This document shows, piece after piece, positions 13,765-19,598 of a DNA stretch of 19,598 nt. Source of the DNA: Actinobacteria bacterium UBA912 (lineage in GTDB: Bacteria; Actinomycetota; Coriobacteriia; Anaerosomatales; UBA912); the NCBI GenBank assembly GCA_002293965.1, contig DBEG01000160.1, forward strand, positions 1-19,598, read 5' to 3'. The notes below the pieces were generated by a model that searched no databases, was not told the origin of the DNA, and saw only the letters and a program-made list of their open reading frames with translations. The translations under genes were made by a program, and so were the position numbers. Positions within the stretch are counted from its first letter, which is position 1, and each line of letters opens with the position of its first letter.

Positions 13765-13783
13765 AATCGAAGCCCTCCGTTAT

Positions 13784-14185
13784 CTAGACCCGACGACGCT
13801 TGCGCGGTCGGCAACCATTGTGGGGAACAGGCGTACAATCCTGTATCGTGGCAATCTCGAGTCCGGCAGCCTGCAATGAGCGCACCGCCGTCTCTCTGCC
13901 AGAGCCAGGTCCCTTGACGAATACCGAGACCTTTCGCATTCCATGCTCCATAGCAGCTTTGGCGCAAGCTTCTGCGGCCATTTGAGCAGCGAAGGGAGTG
14001 GACTTGCGCGATCCCTTGAACCCGACTGTGCCCGCAGACTGCCATGCAATGACATTGCCCTGGGGGTCGGTGATCGTGATGACGGTATTGTTGAAAGTGC
14101 TCTTGATGTGAGCCTGGCCGACCGCGACATTCTTGCGTTCGGACCTACGTACGCGTGTTGTTACATTCTTCTTCTTAGCTGCCAT
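13784..14185 (-). CDS. rpsK: 30S ribosomal protein S11 (uS11)
   Basis: Small-subunit platform protein that contacts the mRNA path. The 133 residues contain the family signatures AHIKSTFNNTVITITDPQGN, STPFAAQMAAEACAKAA, KGPGSGRETAVRSLQAAGL and the C-terminal TPVPHNGCRPRKRRRV. The start follows the rpsM stop by three bases, so the genes are tightly coupled. Twenty bases separate it from rpsD. Confidence 0.98.
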   Translation of the reverse strand: MAAKKKNVTTRVRRSERKNVAVGQAHIKSTFNNTVITITDPQGNVIAWQSAGTVGFKGSRKSTPFAAQMAAEACAKAAMEHGMRKVSVFVKGPGSGRETAVRSLQAAGLEIATIQDCTPVPHNGCRPRKRRRV

Positions 14186-14188
14186 GCC

Positions 14189-14563
14189 TTACTTGCCCTT
14201 CTTCTTGGCGCCGATTTGACGCCTTGGACCTTTGCGGGTTCTTGCGTTCGTGTGTGTGCGCTGCCCACGAACAGGTAGCCCACGACGATGTCTCAACCCA
14301 CGATAGCATCCGATCTCCATCAGCCGTTTGATGTTCTGGCTGACCTCACGACGAAGATCTCCTTCAACACGAAGGTTCTTGTCGATGTGCTCACGAAGCC
14401 TGATGACTTCTTCTTCTGTCAGATCGCGCACCCTGGTGTCAGCGGAGACACCGGACTCGCGTATGATCTGCTGGCTTGTAGTCAAGCCCACACCGTAAAT
14501 ATAGGTCAGACCCACCTCGACACGCTTGTCTCTTGGCAGGTCAACACCTGCGATTCGGGCCAC
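14189..14563 (-). CDS. rpsM: 30S ribosomal protein S13 (uS13)
   Basis: Head protein of the small subunit contacting S19, the A-site finger and the P-site tRNA. It has 124 residues from the GTG at 14561-14563, chosen because the protein then begins MARIAGVDLPRDKR as the family does and GGAGGT lies seven bases upstream. A longer open frame to 14653 adds 30 residues without similarity and overlaps rpmJ, so it is rejected. The GLRHRRGLPVRGQRTHTNARTRKGP signature and a basic lysine tail are present. Confidence 0.97.
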   Translation of the reverse strand: MARIAGVDLPRDKRVEVGLTYIYGVGLTTSQQIIRESGVSADTRVRDLTEEEVIRLREHIDKNLRVEGDLRREVSQNIKRLMEIGCYRGLRHRRGLPVRGQRTHTNARTRKGPRRQIGAKKKGK

Positions 14564-14577
14564 TCGTCCTACCTCCT

Positions 14578-14691
14578 CTAACCTTGCCGTTGCTTGTGGC
14601 GTGGATTTTCGCAGATGACCAACACGCGCCCATGGCGGCGGATCACCTTGCACTTGTCACATATCTGTTTGACGGAAGGTCTTACCTTCAT
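14578..14691 (-). CDS. rpmJ: 50S ribosomal protein L36 (bL36), zinc-binding form
   Basis: Smallest large-subunit protein, 37 residues, read directly from the sequence as MKVRPSVKQICDKCKVIRRH followed by GRVLVICENPRHKQRQG. The zinc ligands Cys11, Cys14, Cys27 and His32 are all kept, so this is the zinc (C+) form. The ATG has AAAGGA upstream. The gene lies between infA and rpsM, its standard place; its stop is 14 bases before rpsM, and the rpsM ribosome site sits in that gap. Confidence 0.97.
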   Translation of the reverse strand: MKVRPSVKQICDKCKVIRRHGRVLVICENPRHKQRQG

Positions 14692-14811
14692 TGCTCTTCC
14701 TTTCGATGGTGCATATCTATCTCTTCACCCAGCCGCAGGTGTCTGATTTCCAGTAATCCCAATCGAACTCTACCCGCATCACTGCGCCGCAGGAGCGAAC
14801 GCATCACATTG

Positions 14812-15033
14812 CTACTTGTATCTGTACGTGATTCGCCCGCGGGTCAAATCATAGGGCGAAAGCTCGACTACAACACGATCTCCGGGCAGTATTCGGATGT
14901 AGTGCATCCTCATCTTGCCCGAAATATGCGCAAGAACCTTGTGGCCGTTCTCTAACTCAACTCTGAACATAGCGTTGGGCAAAGGCTCCACAACAGTGCC
15001 TTCCATCTCTATGGACTCTTCACGGGTTGCCAC
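14812..15033 (-). CDS. infA: Translation initiation factor IF-1
   Basis: S1/OB-fold factor that binds the ribosomal A site during initiation. The 73 residues contain the core VVEPLPNAMFRVELENGHKV, AHISGKMRMHYIRILPGD and VVVELSPYDLTRGRITYRYK, and the length is normal. The start is a GTG at 15031-15033 with AAGGAG ten bases upstream. It is preceded by a plausible promoter (15076-15104) and starts the infA-rpmJ-rpsM-rpsK-rpsD-rpoA-rplQ unit. The 120 bases between infA and rpmJ hold no gene that I can see. Confidence 0.98.
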   Translation of the reverse strand: MATREESIEMEGTVVEPLPNAMFRVELENGHKVLAHISGKMRMHYIRILPGDRVVVELSPYDLTRGRITYRYK

Positions 15034-15075
15034 CAGCTATGTTCTCCTTACTAAGGCATTTGGCCGCAAATGGAC

Positions 15076-15104
15076 AGTATACTGATTCGCCCGAGCGCCG
15101 TCCA
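15076..15104 (-). promoter_or_regulatory. Candidate promoter of the infA-alpha operon
   Basis: On the minus strand TGGACG (15099-15104, 4 of 6) is followed by 17 bases and then TATACT (15076-15081, 5 of 6). It lies in the 79-base gap between map and infA, with a predicted start near 15069. An internal promoter before infA is known in related gene clusters. Confidence 0.55.
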
Positions 15105-15112
15105 CAAAAAAT

Positions 15113-15865
15113 CTAACCTGCCCATTCGGTCAACACTTGAGGGCCGGCCGCATGAATGGCAACCGTATGCTCAAAGTGGGCAGACAACGAATCGTCGGCC
15201 GTCACTACCGTCCAACCATCCGAGAGTGAAACAACCTCGTGCCCTCCAGCATTGATCATCGGTTCGATGGCTAGGACCATACCTTCTTTCAGGGTCGGCC
15301 CCTGTCCGGGTGGGCCGAAATTCGGAATCTGCGGCTCCTCGTGCATGGACCTGCCGATACCGTGTCCCACGTACTCACGAACCACGCCGAATCCCTCGGC
15401 CTCCGCCACACACTGTATCGCGGCAGACACGTCGGAGAGCTTAGCACCGACGATCGCTTTGGCAATACCTGCATCAAGTGCCCGTTTGGTTACCGACATC
15501 AGGTGTCGAGCACAGTGATCGACCTCACCTACTGCAAAGGTGGCCGCACAGTCACCATGATAACCATCCAGAACAGCACCGACATCGACAGAGAGTATAT
15601 CGCCTTCCTTTAGCCGACGCCCTGAGGGGATGCCATGCACGACCTCATTGTTTATCGAAGCGCATATTGAAGCGGGGAAGCCGTGATAACCCCTGAACGC
15701 TGGAGTTGCCCCTAGGGACCGTATGACATCTTCGGCGATAGCATCGAGCTTCAAGGTAGTCACACCTGGCCGGATGTTCTCCGCAACGCTCCTTAATGCC
15801 GCGGCAGTGATCCTGCCGGCTTGACGCATTATCTCGATCTCGTCGGGCGACTTACGAATAATCAC
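15113..15865 (-). CDS. map: Methionine aminopeptidase, type I
   Basis: Removes the initiator methionine from nascent proteins in the cytoplasm. It has 250 residues without an N-terminal extension. The five metal ligands are all visible: Asp94, Asp105, His168, Glu201 and Glu232, each three less than in the E. coli enzyme; the substrate-site His77 is in NEVVHGIP. The start is a GTG at 15863-15865, nine bases after the adk stop, with a modest Shine-Dalgarno (GGGAAGA) inside the end of adk. The adk-map-infA order is standard. Six Ts follow the stop on the minus strand, but I see no convincing hairpin. Confidence 0.97.
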   Translation of the reverse strand: MIIRKSPDEIEIMRQAGRITAAALRSVAENIRPGVTTLKLDAIAEDVIRSLGATPAFRGYHGFPASICASINNEVVHGIPSGRRLKEGDILSVDVGAVLDGYHGDCAATFAVGEVDHCARHLMSVTKRALDAGIAKAIVGAKLSDVSAAIQCVAEAEGFGVVREYVGHGIGRSMHEEPQIPNFGPPGQGPTLKEGMVLAIEPMINAGGHEVVSLSDGWTVVTADDSLSAHFEHTVAIHAAGPQVLTEWAG

Positions 15866-15874
15866 TTCAGGGAA

Positions 15875-16501
15875 TCATCTTCCCAGTGTCATGCGGATAT
15901 CAGCCCATACTTCGTCTACACTCTTGGATCCATCGATCTCAGTGAGTATTCCCTTGTCGCGGAAATAGCCGACCAAGGGCGCAGTCGAGCTATCGTACAC
16001 GTTAAGCCGATTTCGAACGGTCTGCTCGTTGTCATCCTCACGCTGGACCAGTCTCCCTCCGCAAGCAGAACACTTGTCCCCTTCACTCATGTTCGTGATC
16101 CGAGCGCAGGACTCGCAAGCCCGTCGTGAGGTCAAACGCTTCACAATCATCTCACGATCGACATCGATGCTGACCGCGCGATCCAGGGTGACGCCGATGT
16201 CCGACAGCTCCTTGTCGAGAGCCTCCGCCTGACTGATGTTCCTTGGAAAACCATCCAGGATGAAGCCCGGCCCGGCTACTTCGGAAATGCGAGATTTGAC
16301 CAAGCCGATGACGATGAAGTCAGGTACCAGTTCGCCCGCATCCATATAGGCCTTCGCCTGCACCCCCAGCGGGGTCTTGTGAGCAACGGCTTGCCTGAGG
16401 ATGTCGCCTGTGGAGATATGCGTAAGCCCCCACTCTTTGACCATCCTTGCAGACTGCGTACCCTTGCCGACGCCTGGCGCACCTAGTAGCACTAGCTTCA
16501 T
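15875..16501 (-). CDS. adk: Adenylate kinase with zinc-type LID
   Basis: Interconverts AMP and ATP with two ADP. The 208 residues are a long-form enzyme. The P-loop GAPGVGKGT (7-15), the AMP-site segments STGDILRQAV and LDGFPRN, and the LID are all present. The LID carries Cys129, Cys132, Cys144 and Cys147, a four-cysteine zinc site typical of Gram-positive enzymes and absent from E. coli. The ATG has GGAGAT six bases upstream. It follows secY by 23 bases. Confidence 0.98.
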   Translation of the reverse strand: MKLVLLGAPGVGKGTQSARMVKEWGLTHISTGDILRQAVAHKTPLGVQAKAYMDAGELVPDFIVIGLVKSRISEVAGPGFILDGFPRNISQAEALDKELSDIGVTLDRAVSIDVDREMIVKRLTSRRACESCARITNMSEGDKCSACGGRLVQREDDNEQTVRNRLNVYDSSTAPLVGYFRDKGILTEIDGSKSVDEVWADIRMTLGR

Positions 16502-16524
16502 CCAAGTATCTCCTCTGCTCCGCG

Positions 16525-17778
16525 TTACTTGAAGAACCCGTCGTAGTGACGCATCTTGAGCTGACTTTCAAGCTGGGTCATCGTCTCAAGGGCCACAGAT
16601 ACCATGATCAGGATCGATGCACCACCAAACTGGTCTAGGATCGCCATGTCGGTGGCCCTGAAGTATATGGTCGGCAGAATCGCTATTCCCGCCAGGAAGA
16701 CGGCTCCCGGCAAAGTGATGCGATTCATCACGCCTTCCAGATAGTTGACGGTGGCTTTTCCTGGTCGAACGCTGGGGATGAAGCCGCCGTTCTTCCTAAG
16801 GTTGTCAGCCAGATCGATGGGATTGAACACCAATGCTGAGTAGAAGTAGGCGAAGAAGATGATCATCAGCGAGAACATCAGATAGTAGAGCCAGCCTTGA
16901 GAAAGTGCATTTCCAACATTGATGAGGAAGGCGTTGCCTGTGATCTGTGCAAGCTGTGCTGGGAAGAACAGTATCGCCGAAGCGAAGATGATCGGGATCA
17001 CACCCGCCCCGTTGATCTTGAACGGTATGTAAGTGCCCGAGCCGCCATATACCTTACGCCCGACAACTCGCTTAGCGTACTGAACAGGTATTCGCCTCTG
17101 GCCCCTCTCCATCACAACAACCAATGCAACAACAATCAGGAACATGATGATGGTGACCACGAATACCAGGATATGTCCGAGCTGTACAACCTGCCAGACA
17201 GCAGCAGGGAACATGGCCACGATGCTCGCAAAGATGATCAGGGACATGCCGTTCCCGATGCCCTTTTGGGTGATCAGCTCACCCATCCACATGACCAACA
17301 TAGCACCGGCCACCAGGGTGAGGACTATGACGCCATTGTTGACCCATCCCAATCCACCGCCTGGGCCCGCAAGAGCCTGACGAAAGACAGTGAGCAGACC
17401 TAGGGCATTAAGGAACGCTATGCCGAGGGTGAGGTACCGAGTCCACTGAGTGATCTTACGCTGACCCGTCTCGCCTTCTTTGCTCCAGCGCTCAAGCTTA
17501 GGAATGACTCCCTTGAGCAGCTGCATGATGATCGACGCAGTGATGTATGGCATGATTCCCAGCGAGAAGACGGCGAATGTTGACAACGCACCGCCGGCGA
17601 AGAGATTCAGCAAACCAAGGGCTGCCTGCCCCTGAACCAACGCCTGGACTCTCTCGACATCCACCCCCGGTACCGGGATGTATGCACCTATTCTATAGAG
17701 TCCCAGAACTGCCAATGTGAATACTATCTTGCCTCGGAGCTCAGGTATTCGCAGTGCATTGGCGATGGCGGTTATCAC
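16525..17778 (-). CDS. secY: Protein translocase subunit SecY
   Basis: Channel-forming subunit of the SecYEG translocon in the inner membrane. The 417 residues show the expected ten hydrophobic segments. Landmarks are GLYRIGAYIPVPGVD near the N-terminus, SLGIMPYITASIIMQLL (TM2), a GERGQRRIPVQYAKR-like loop (MERGQRRIPVQYAKRVVG) and NLRKNGGFIPSVRPG. The GTG start overlaps the rplO stop by four bases (GTGA), implying coupled translation. Exported cytochromes and membrane proteins in this window would depend on it. Confidence 0.98.
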   Translation of the reverse strand: MITAIANALRIPELRGKIVFTLAVLGLYRIGAYIPVPGVDVERVQALVQGQAALGLLNLFAGGALSTFAVFSLGIMPYITASIIMQLLKGVIPKLERWSKEGETGQRKITQWTRYLTLGIAFLNALGLLTVFRQALAGPGGGLGWVNNGVIVLTLVAGAMLVMWMGELITQKGIGNGMSLIIFASIVAMFPAAVWQVVQLGHILVFVVTIIMFLIVVALVVVMERGQRRIPVQYAKRVVGRKVYGGSGTYIPFKINGAGVIPIIFASAILFFPAQLAQITGNAFLINVGNALSQGWLYYLMFSLMIIFFAYFYSALVFNPIDLADNLRKNGGFIPSVRPGKATVNYLEGVMNRITLPGAVFLAGIAILPTIYFRATDMAILDQFGGASILIMVSVALETMTQLESQLKMRHYDGFFK

Positions 17779-18221
17779 GGGGACTCAACCTTTCCTCCCG
17801 CGGCGACGATCTTCTCGGCAGCCGCACCTGAGACCTTGTCAACCCTGACGATGAGAGGCTTGGTAATCTCACCATCGCCGAGAATCTTGATCGCAGCCTT
17901 CCTGGATTTCACCATACCTGCAGCGTGGAGCGTGCCCGGATCAACCACATCTCCAGCAGAGAAGTGATCCTCAAGGCGCCCTACGTTTACGACAGCATAC
18001 TCGAGTCGGAACCGATTCTTGAAGCCGGGCAACTTCGGAAGCCTCATGTGCAGGGGATTCTGTCCGCCCTCGAATCCCGGACCCTTACCTCCGCCGGAGC
18101 GCGAGAGCTGACCCTTGTTTCCCTTACCTGAGCGACCGCCGTGTCCGCTTCCATGACCACGACCGACCCTTTTCCTGTCTTTCCTAGATCCCGGTGCCGG
18201 GAACAAATCATGAATCTGCAT
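17775..18221 (-). CDS. rplO: 50S ribosomal protein L15 (uL15)
   Basis: Large-subunit assembly protein. The 148 residues have the glycine- and arginine-rich N-terminal region (KRVGRGHGSGHGGRSGKGNK), the FEGGQNPLHMRLPKLPGF motif and a C-terminal globular part ending in KIVAAGGKVESP. The ATG at 18219-18221 has AGGAGAG immediately upstream. It is separated from rpmD by 89 bases and overlaps secY. Confidence 0.98.
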   Translation of the reverse strand: MQIHDLFPAPGSRKDRKRVGRGHGSGHGGRSGKGNKGQLSRSGGGKGPGFEGGQNPLHMRLPKLPGFKNRFRLEYAVVNVGRLEDHFSAGDVVDPGTLHAAGMVKSRKAAIKILGDGEITKPLIVRVDKVSGAAAEKIVAAGGKVESP

Positions 18222-18244
18222 TTACTCTCCTGACTCTCGCTAAA

Positions 18245-18265
18245 GTCGGATTCATGTGATCCGAC
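18245..18265 (-). other. Small hairpin in the rpmD-rplO gap
   Basis: A perfect 7-bp inverted repeat (GTCGGAT 18245-18251, ATCCGAC 18259-18265) with a 7-base loop lies in an unusually wide gap for this operon. In the minus-strand RNA it is followed by TTTAG. It may attenuate or process the transcript, or be incidental. Confidence 0.3.
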
Positions 18266-18310
18266 CTGCCGACCGCTCGCTGCCGGCGAACTGACTGGAT
18301 GATCCCTGGG

Positions 18311-18496
18311 TCAGGCGATCTCCTCGACCTCGACCAAGTGCTTGACTTTGAATACCATGCCTCTGATGACAGGAGTGTCATCTTGTTCAACGCAGTGGTT
18401 GATTCGCTTGAGTCCCAAGGCTCTGACGGTTGCCTTCTGATCCTTGGCGAATCCGATAACACTGCGCTTTTGAGTAATCCTGAGTTTGGGTGCCAT
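18311..18496 (-). CDS. rpmD: 50S ribosomal protein L30 (uL30)
   Basis: Small large-subunit protein of 61 residues. It shows LRITQKRSVIGFAKDQKATVRALGLKRIN, the standard L30 core, and ends VKHLVEVEEIA. The ATG lies six bases after the rpsE stop, with GGAGG inside the end of rpsE. Its place between rpsE and rplO is canonical. Confidence 0.97.
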   Translation of the reverse strand: MAPKLRITQKRSVIGFAKDQKATVRALGLKRINHCVEQDDTPVIRGMVFKVKHLVEVEEIA

Positions 18497-18502
18497 TGAT
18501 TC

Positions 18503-19012
18503 CTAATCCTCCAAACCGTACAGCTGCGCAACGGTCTTGCCCCGCTTGCGAGCGATGTCCTCGGCGCTAGAAAGCGACCTCAGTCCTTCGGCGGCTGCCT
18601 TGACCATGTTCAGCGCATTGTTCGTGCCAAGGGACTTGGACAGAACGTCCTTGACCCCTGCAAGCTCGAGCAGTGCCCTGACAGGACCTCCGGCTATAAC
18701 GCCGGTTCCGGGGCTGGCCGGCTTGAGCAAGACCTCACCTGCACCATACTCGCCGATGACTGTGTGTGGAATCGTCGTGCCACTCAAGGCAACCTTGAAC
18801 ATGTTCTTCTTGGCATCTTCGATGCCCTTCTTGATAGCAATGGGCACTTCCTGGGACTTACCCATACCAACGCCGACGTTTCCAGCACCGTCTCCAACGA
18901 CTACAAGCGCAGTCAGGGCGAACCGTCGTCCACCTTTGACGACCTTGGATACCCTGTTTATATATACTACCTTCTCCTGCAACTCCGAAACCGGAGCATC
19001 TCTACGCGGCAT
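18503..19012 (-). CDS. rpsE: 30S ribosomal protein S5 (uS5)
   Basis: Small-subunit protein at the mRNA entrance, involved in decoding accuracy. The 169 residues have the S5 RNA-binding domain (EKVVYINRVSKVVKGGRRF, then GNVGVGMGKSQEVPIAIKKG) and the C-terminal domain (LKPASPGTGVIAGGPVRALLE, then AGVKDVLSKSLGTNN). The ATG has GGAGG seven bases upstream and follows rplR by 11 bases. Confidence 0.98.
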   Translation of the reverse strand: MPRRDAPVSELQEKVVYINRVSKVVKGGRRFALTALVVVGDGAGNVGVGMGKSQEVPIAIKKGIEDAKKNMFKVALSGTTIPHTVIGEYGAGEVLLKPASPGTGVIAGGPVRALLELAGVKDVLSKSLGTNNALNMVKAAAEGLRSLSSAEDIARKRGKTVAQLYGLED

Positions 19013-19023
19013 TCCAAGCCTCC

Positions 19024-19392
19024 CTAAAACTGCAGTCCGGCGCTACGTGCGCCGTCGGCCAAGGCCTTGACCCGACCATGATACAAACGTCCGGAGCGAT
19101 CGAAAACAATCTCGGTGATACCCTGCTCCACAGCCCGGCGGCCCAGTGCTTCACCGATCGACCTTGCGGCATCAACGTTGCCACCACTCTTGAGCAGTCC
19201 GCGCATCTGCGAATCAAGCGACGAGGATGTCACTAGGGTGATACCCGCCACGTCATCGATCAACTGCGCATAGATGTGCACATTCGTGCGGGTCACGCAG
19301 AGACGGGGCCTCGCGGCCGTCCCTGACACCTTGCCACGAACGCGGGTCTTGCGCCTTGCCAGTCCTGCTCTCTTAGATTTCAGCCTATCCAT
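19024..19392 (-). CDS. rplR: 50S ribosomal protein L18 (uL18)
   Basis: 5S rRNA-binding protein of the central protuberance. The 122 residues show a basic N-terminus (KRAGLARRKTRVRGKVSG), RPRLCVTRTNVHIYAQLIDD, and the C-terminal FDRSGRLYHGRVKALADGARSAGL followed by QF. The ATG at 19390-19392 has GGAGATG upstream. It lies between rplF and rpsE as expected. Confidence 0.98.
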   Translation of the reverse strand: MDRLKSKRAGLARRKTRVRGKVSGTAARPRLCVTRTNVHIYAQLIDDVAGITLVTSSSLDSQMRGLLKSGGNVDAARSIGEALGRRAVEQGITEIVFDRSGRLYHGRVKALADGARSAGLQF

Positions 19393-19445
19393 GGCTCACA
19401 ACATCTCCTCGAATATCGTTACTTGTTCTAATCATCTCCGGCAGA

Positions 19446-19598
19446 CTACTTGGCTGTCTTGCCTAGCTTCCTGCGGACATGCTCTCCTTCATACCTGACT
19501 CCCTTGCCCTTGTAGGGCTCAGGTGGACGCCAGCCACGAATCTCTGCAGCAATCTGACCGACACGCTGCTTGTCGATGCCTCGAACGGTGATCTTCGT
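19446..19598 (-). CDS. rplF: 50S ribosomal protein L6 (uL6), C-terminal end only
   Basis: The last 50 residues of L6, read in the frame entering the window at 19598. They include GIDKQRVGQIAAEIRGWRPP and EPYKGKGVRYEGEHVRRKLGK, followed by TAK and a TAG stop at 19446-19448. This is the diagnostic C-terminal KH-like region that binds 23S rRNA near the GTPase centre. The N-terminal part lies outside the window. Its position before rplR confirms the spc-operon order. Confidence 0.97.
   Translation of the reverse strand, partial: TKITVRGIDKQRVGQIAAEIRGWRPPEPYKGKGVRYEGEHVRRKLGKTAK

Noticed and set aside
1..19598. tRNA, rRNA, CRISPR arrays, insertion sequences or attachment sites flanking the respiratory operon
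   Set aside because: Reading both strands I saw no tRNA-like cloverleaf, regularly spaced repeats, transposase gene, or direct repeats at the 3.6-kb and 8.3-kb junctions. How the block arrived is therefore not visible in the sequence.

Overview
This 19.6-kb window is a bacterial chromosome segment. Every gene but one lies on the minus strand, so the biological reading order runs from high to low coordinates. The distal half is the end of the spc/alpha ribosomal-protein supercluster in the order rplF(partial)-rplR-rpsE-rpmD-rplO-secY-adk-map-infA-rpmJ-rpsM-rpsK-rpsD-rpoA-rplQ. It is followed by the cobalt/vitamin-type ECF transporter energizing module (two ATPases plus EcfT) and truA. In many Gram-positive bacteria truA is followed directly by rplM-rpsI, and then often by glmM/glmS. 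All of these are present here, but about 5 kb of respiratory genes separates truA from rplM. GTG starts are frequent, adenylate kinase carries a four-cysteine zinc-type LID, and S4 and L36 keep zinc-ligand cysteines. These traits and the gene order suggest a Gram-positive-type anaerobe. A deep-branching, Coriobacteriia-like actinobacterium is my best guess, mainly from the RpoA N-terminus, but taxonomy cannot be proved from this window.

The inserted block (about 3.6-8.3 kb) is a compact four-gene operon. It encodes a membrane-anchored triheme cytochrome c, a Tat-exported protein with four [4Fe-4S] clusters (NrfC-like), an NrfD/PsrC-type integral membrane quinol-oxidising subunit, and a membrane-anchored octaheme cytochrome c. 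The octaheme protein's fourth heme motif is CxxCK, and the NrfA catalytic Arg/Lys/Tyr/His set and calcium-site residues are recognisable. The inferred pathway is menaquinol to NrfD, NrfC, triheme cytochrome and octaheme nitrite reductase, giving ammonium-forming (or related N/S oxyanion) respiration outside the membrane. A good sigma70-type promoter lies just after the block and restarts transcription for rplM-rpsI.

The left end holds the amino-sugar pathway. glmM (phosphoglucosamine mutase) is followed by a convergent cold-shock protein gene on the plus strand, and then by the N-terminal part of glmS. The 519-base gap between glmS and csp is not empty. On the minus strand it contains a recognisable glmS self-cleaving ribozyme behind an extended -10 promoter, an extra 10-bp hairpin, and the glmS Shine-Dalgarno. 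On the plus strand it has an extended -10 promoter and a hairpin-containing leader for csp. Hairpins consistent with terminators follow csp/glmM (convergent), rpsI and rplQ. No tRNA, rRNA, CRISPR array or insertion sequence was seen.
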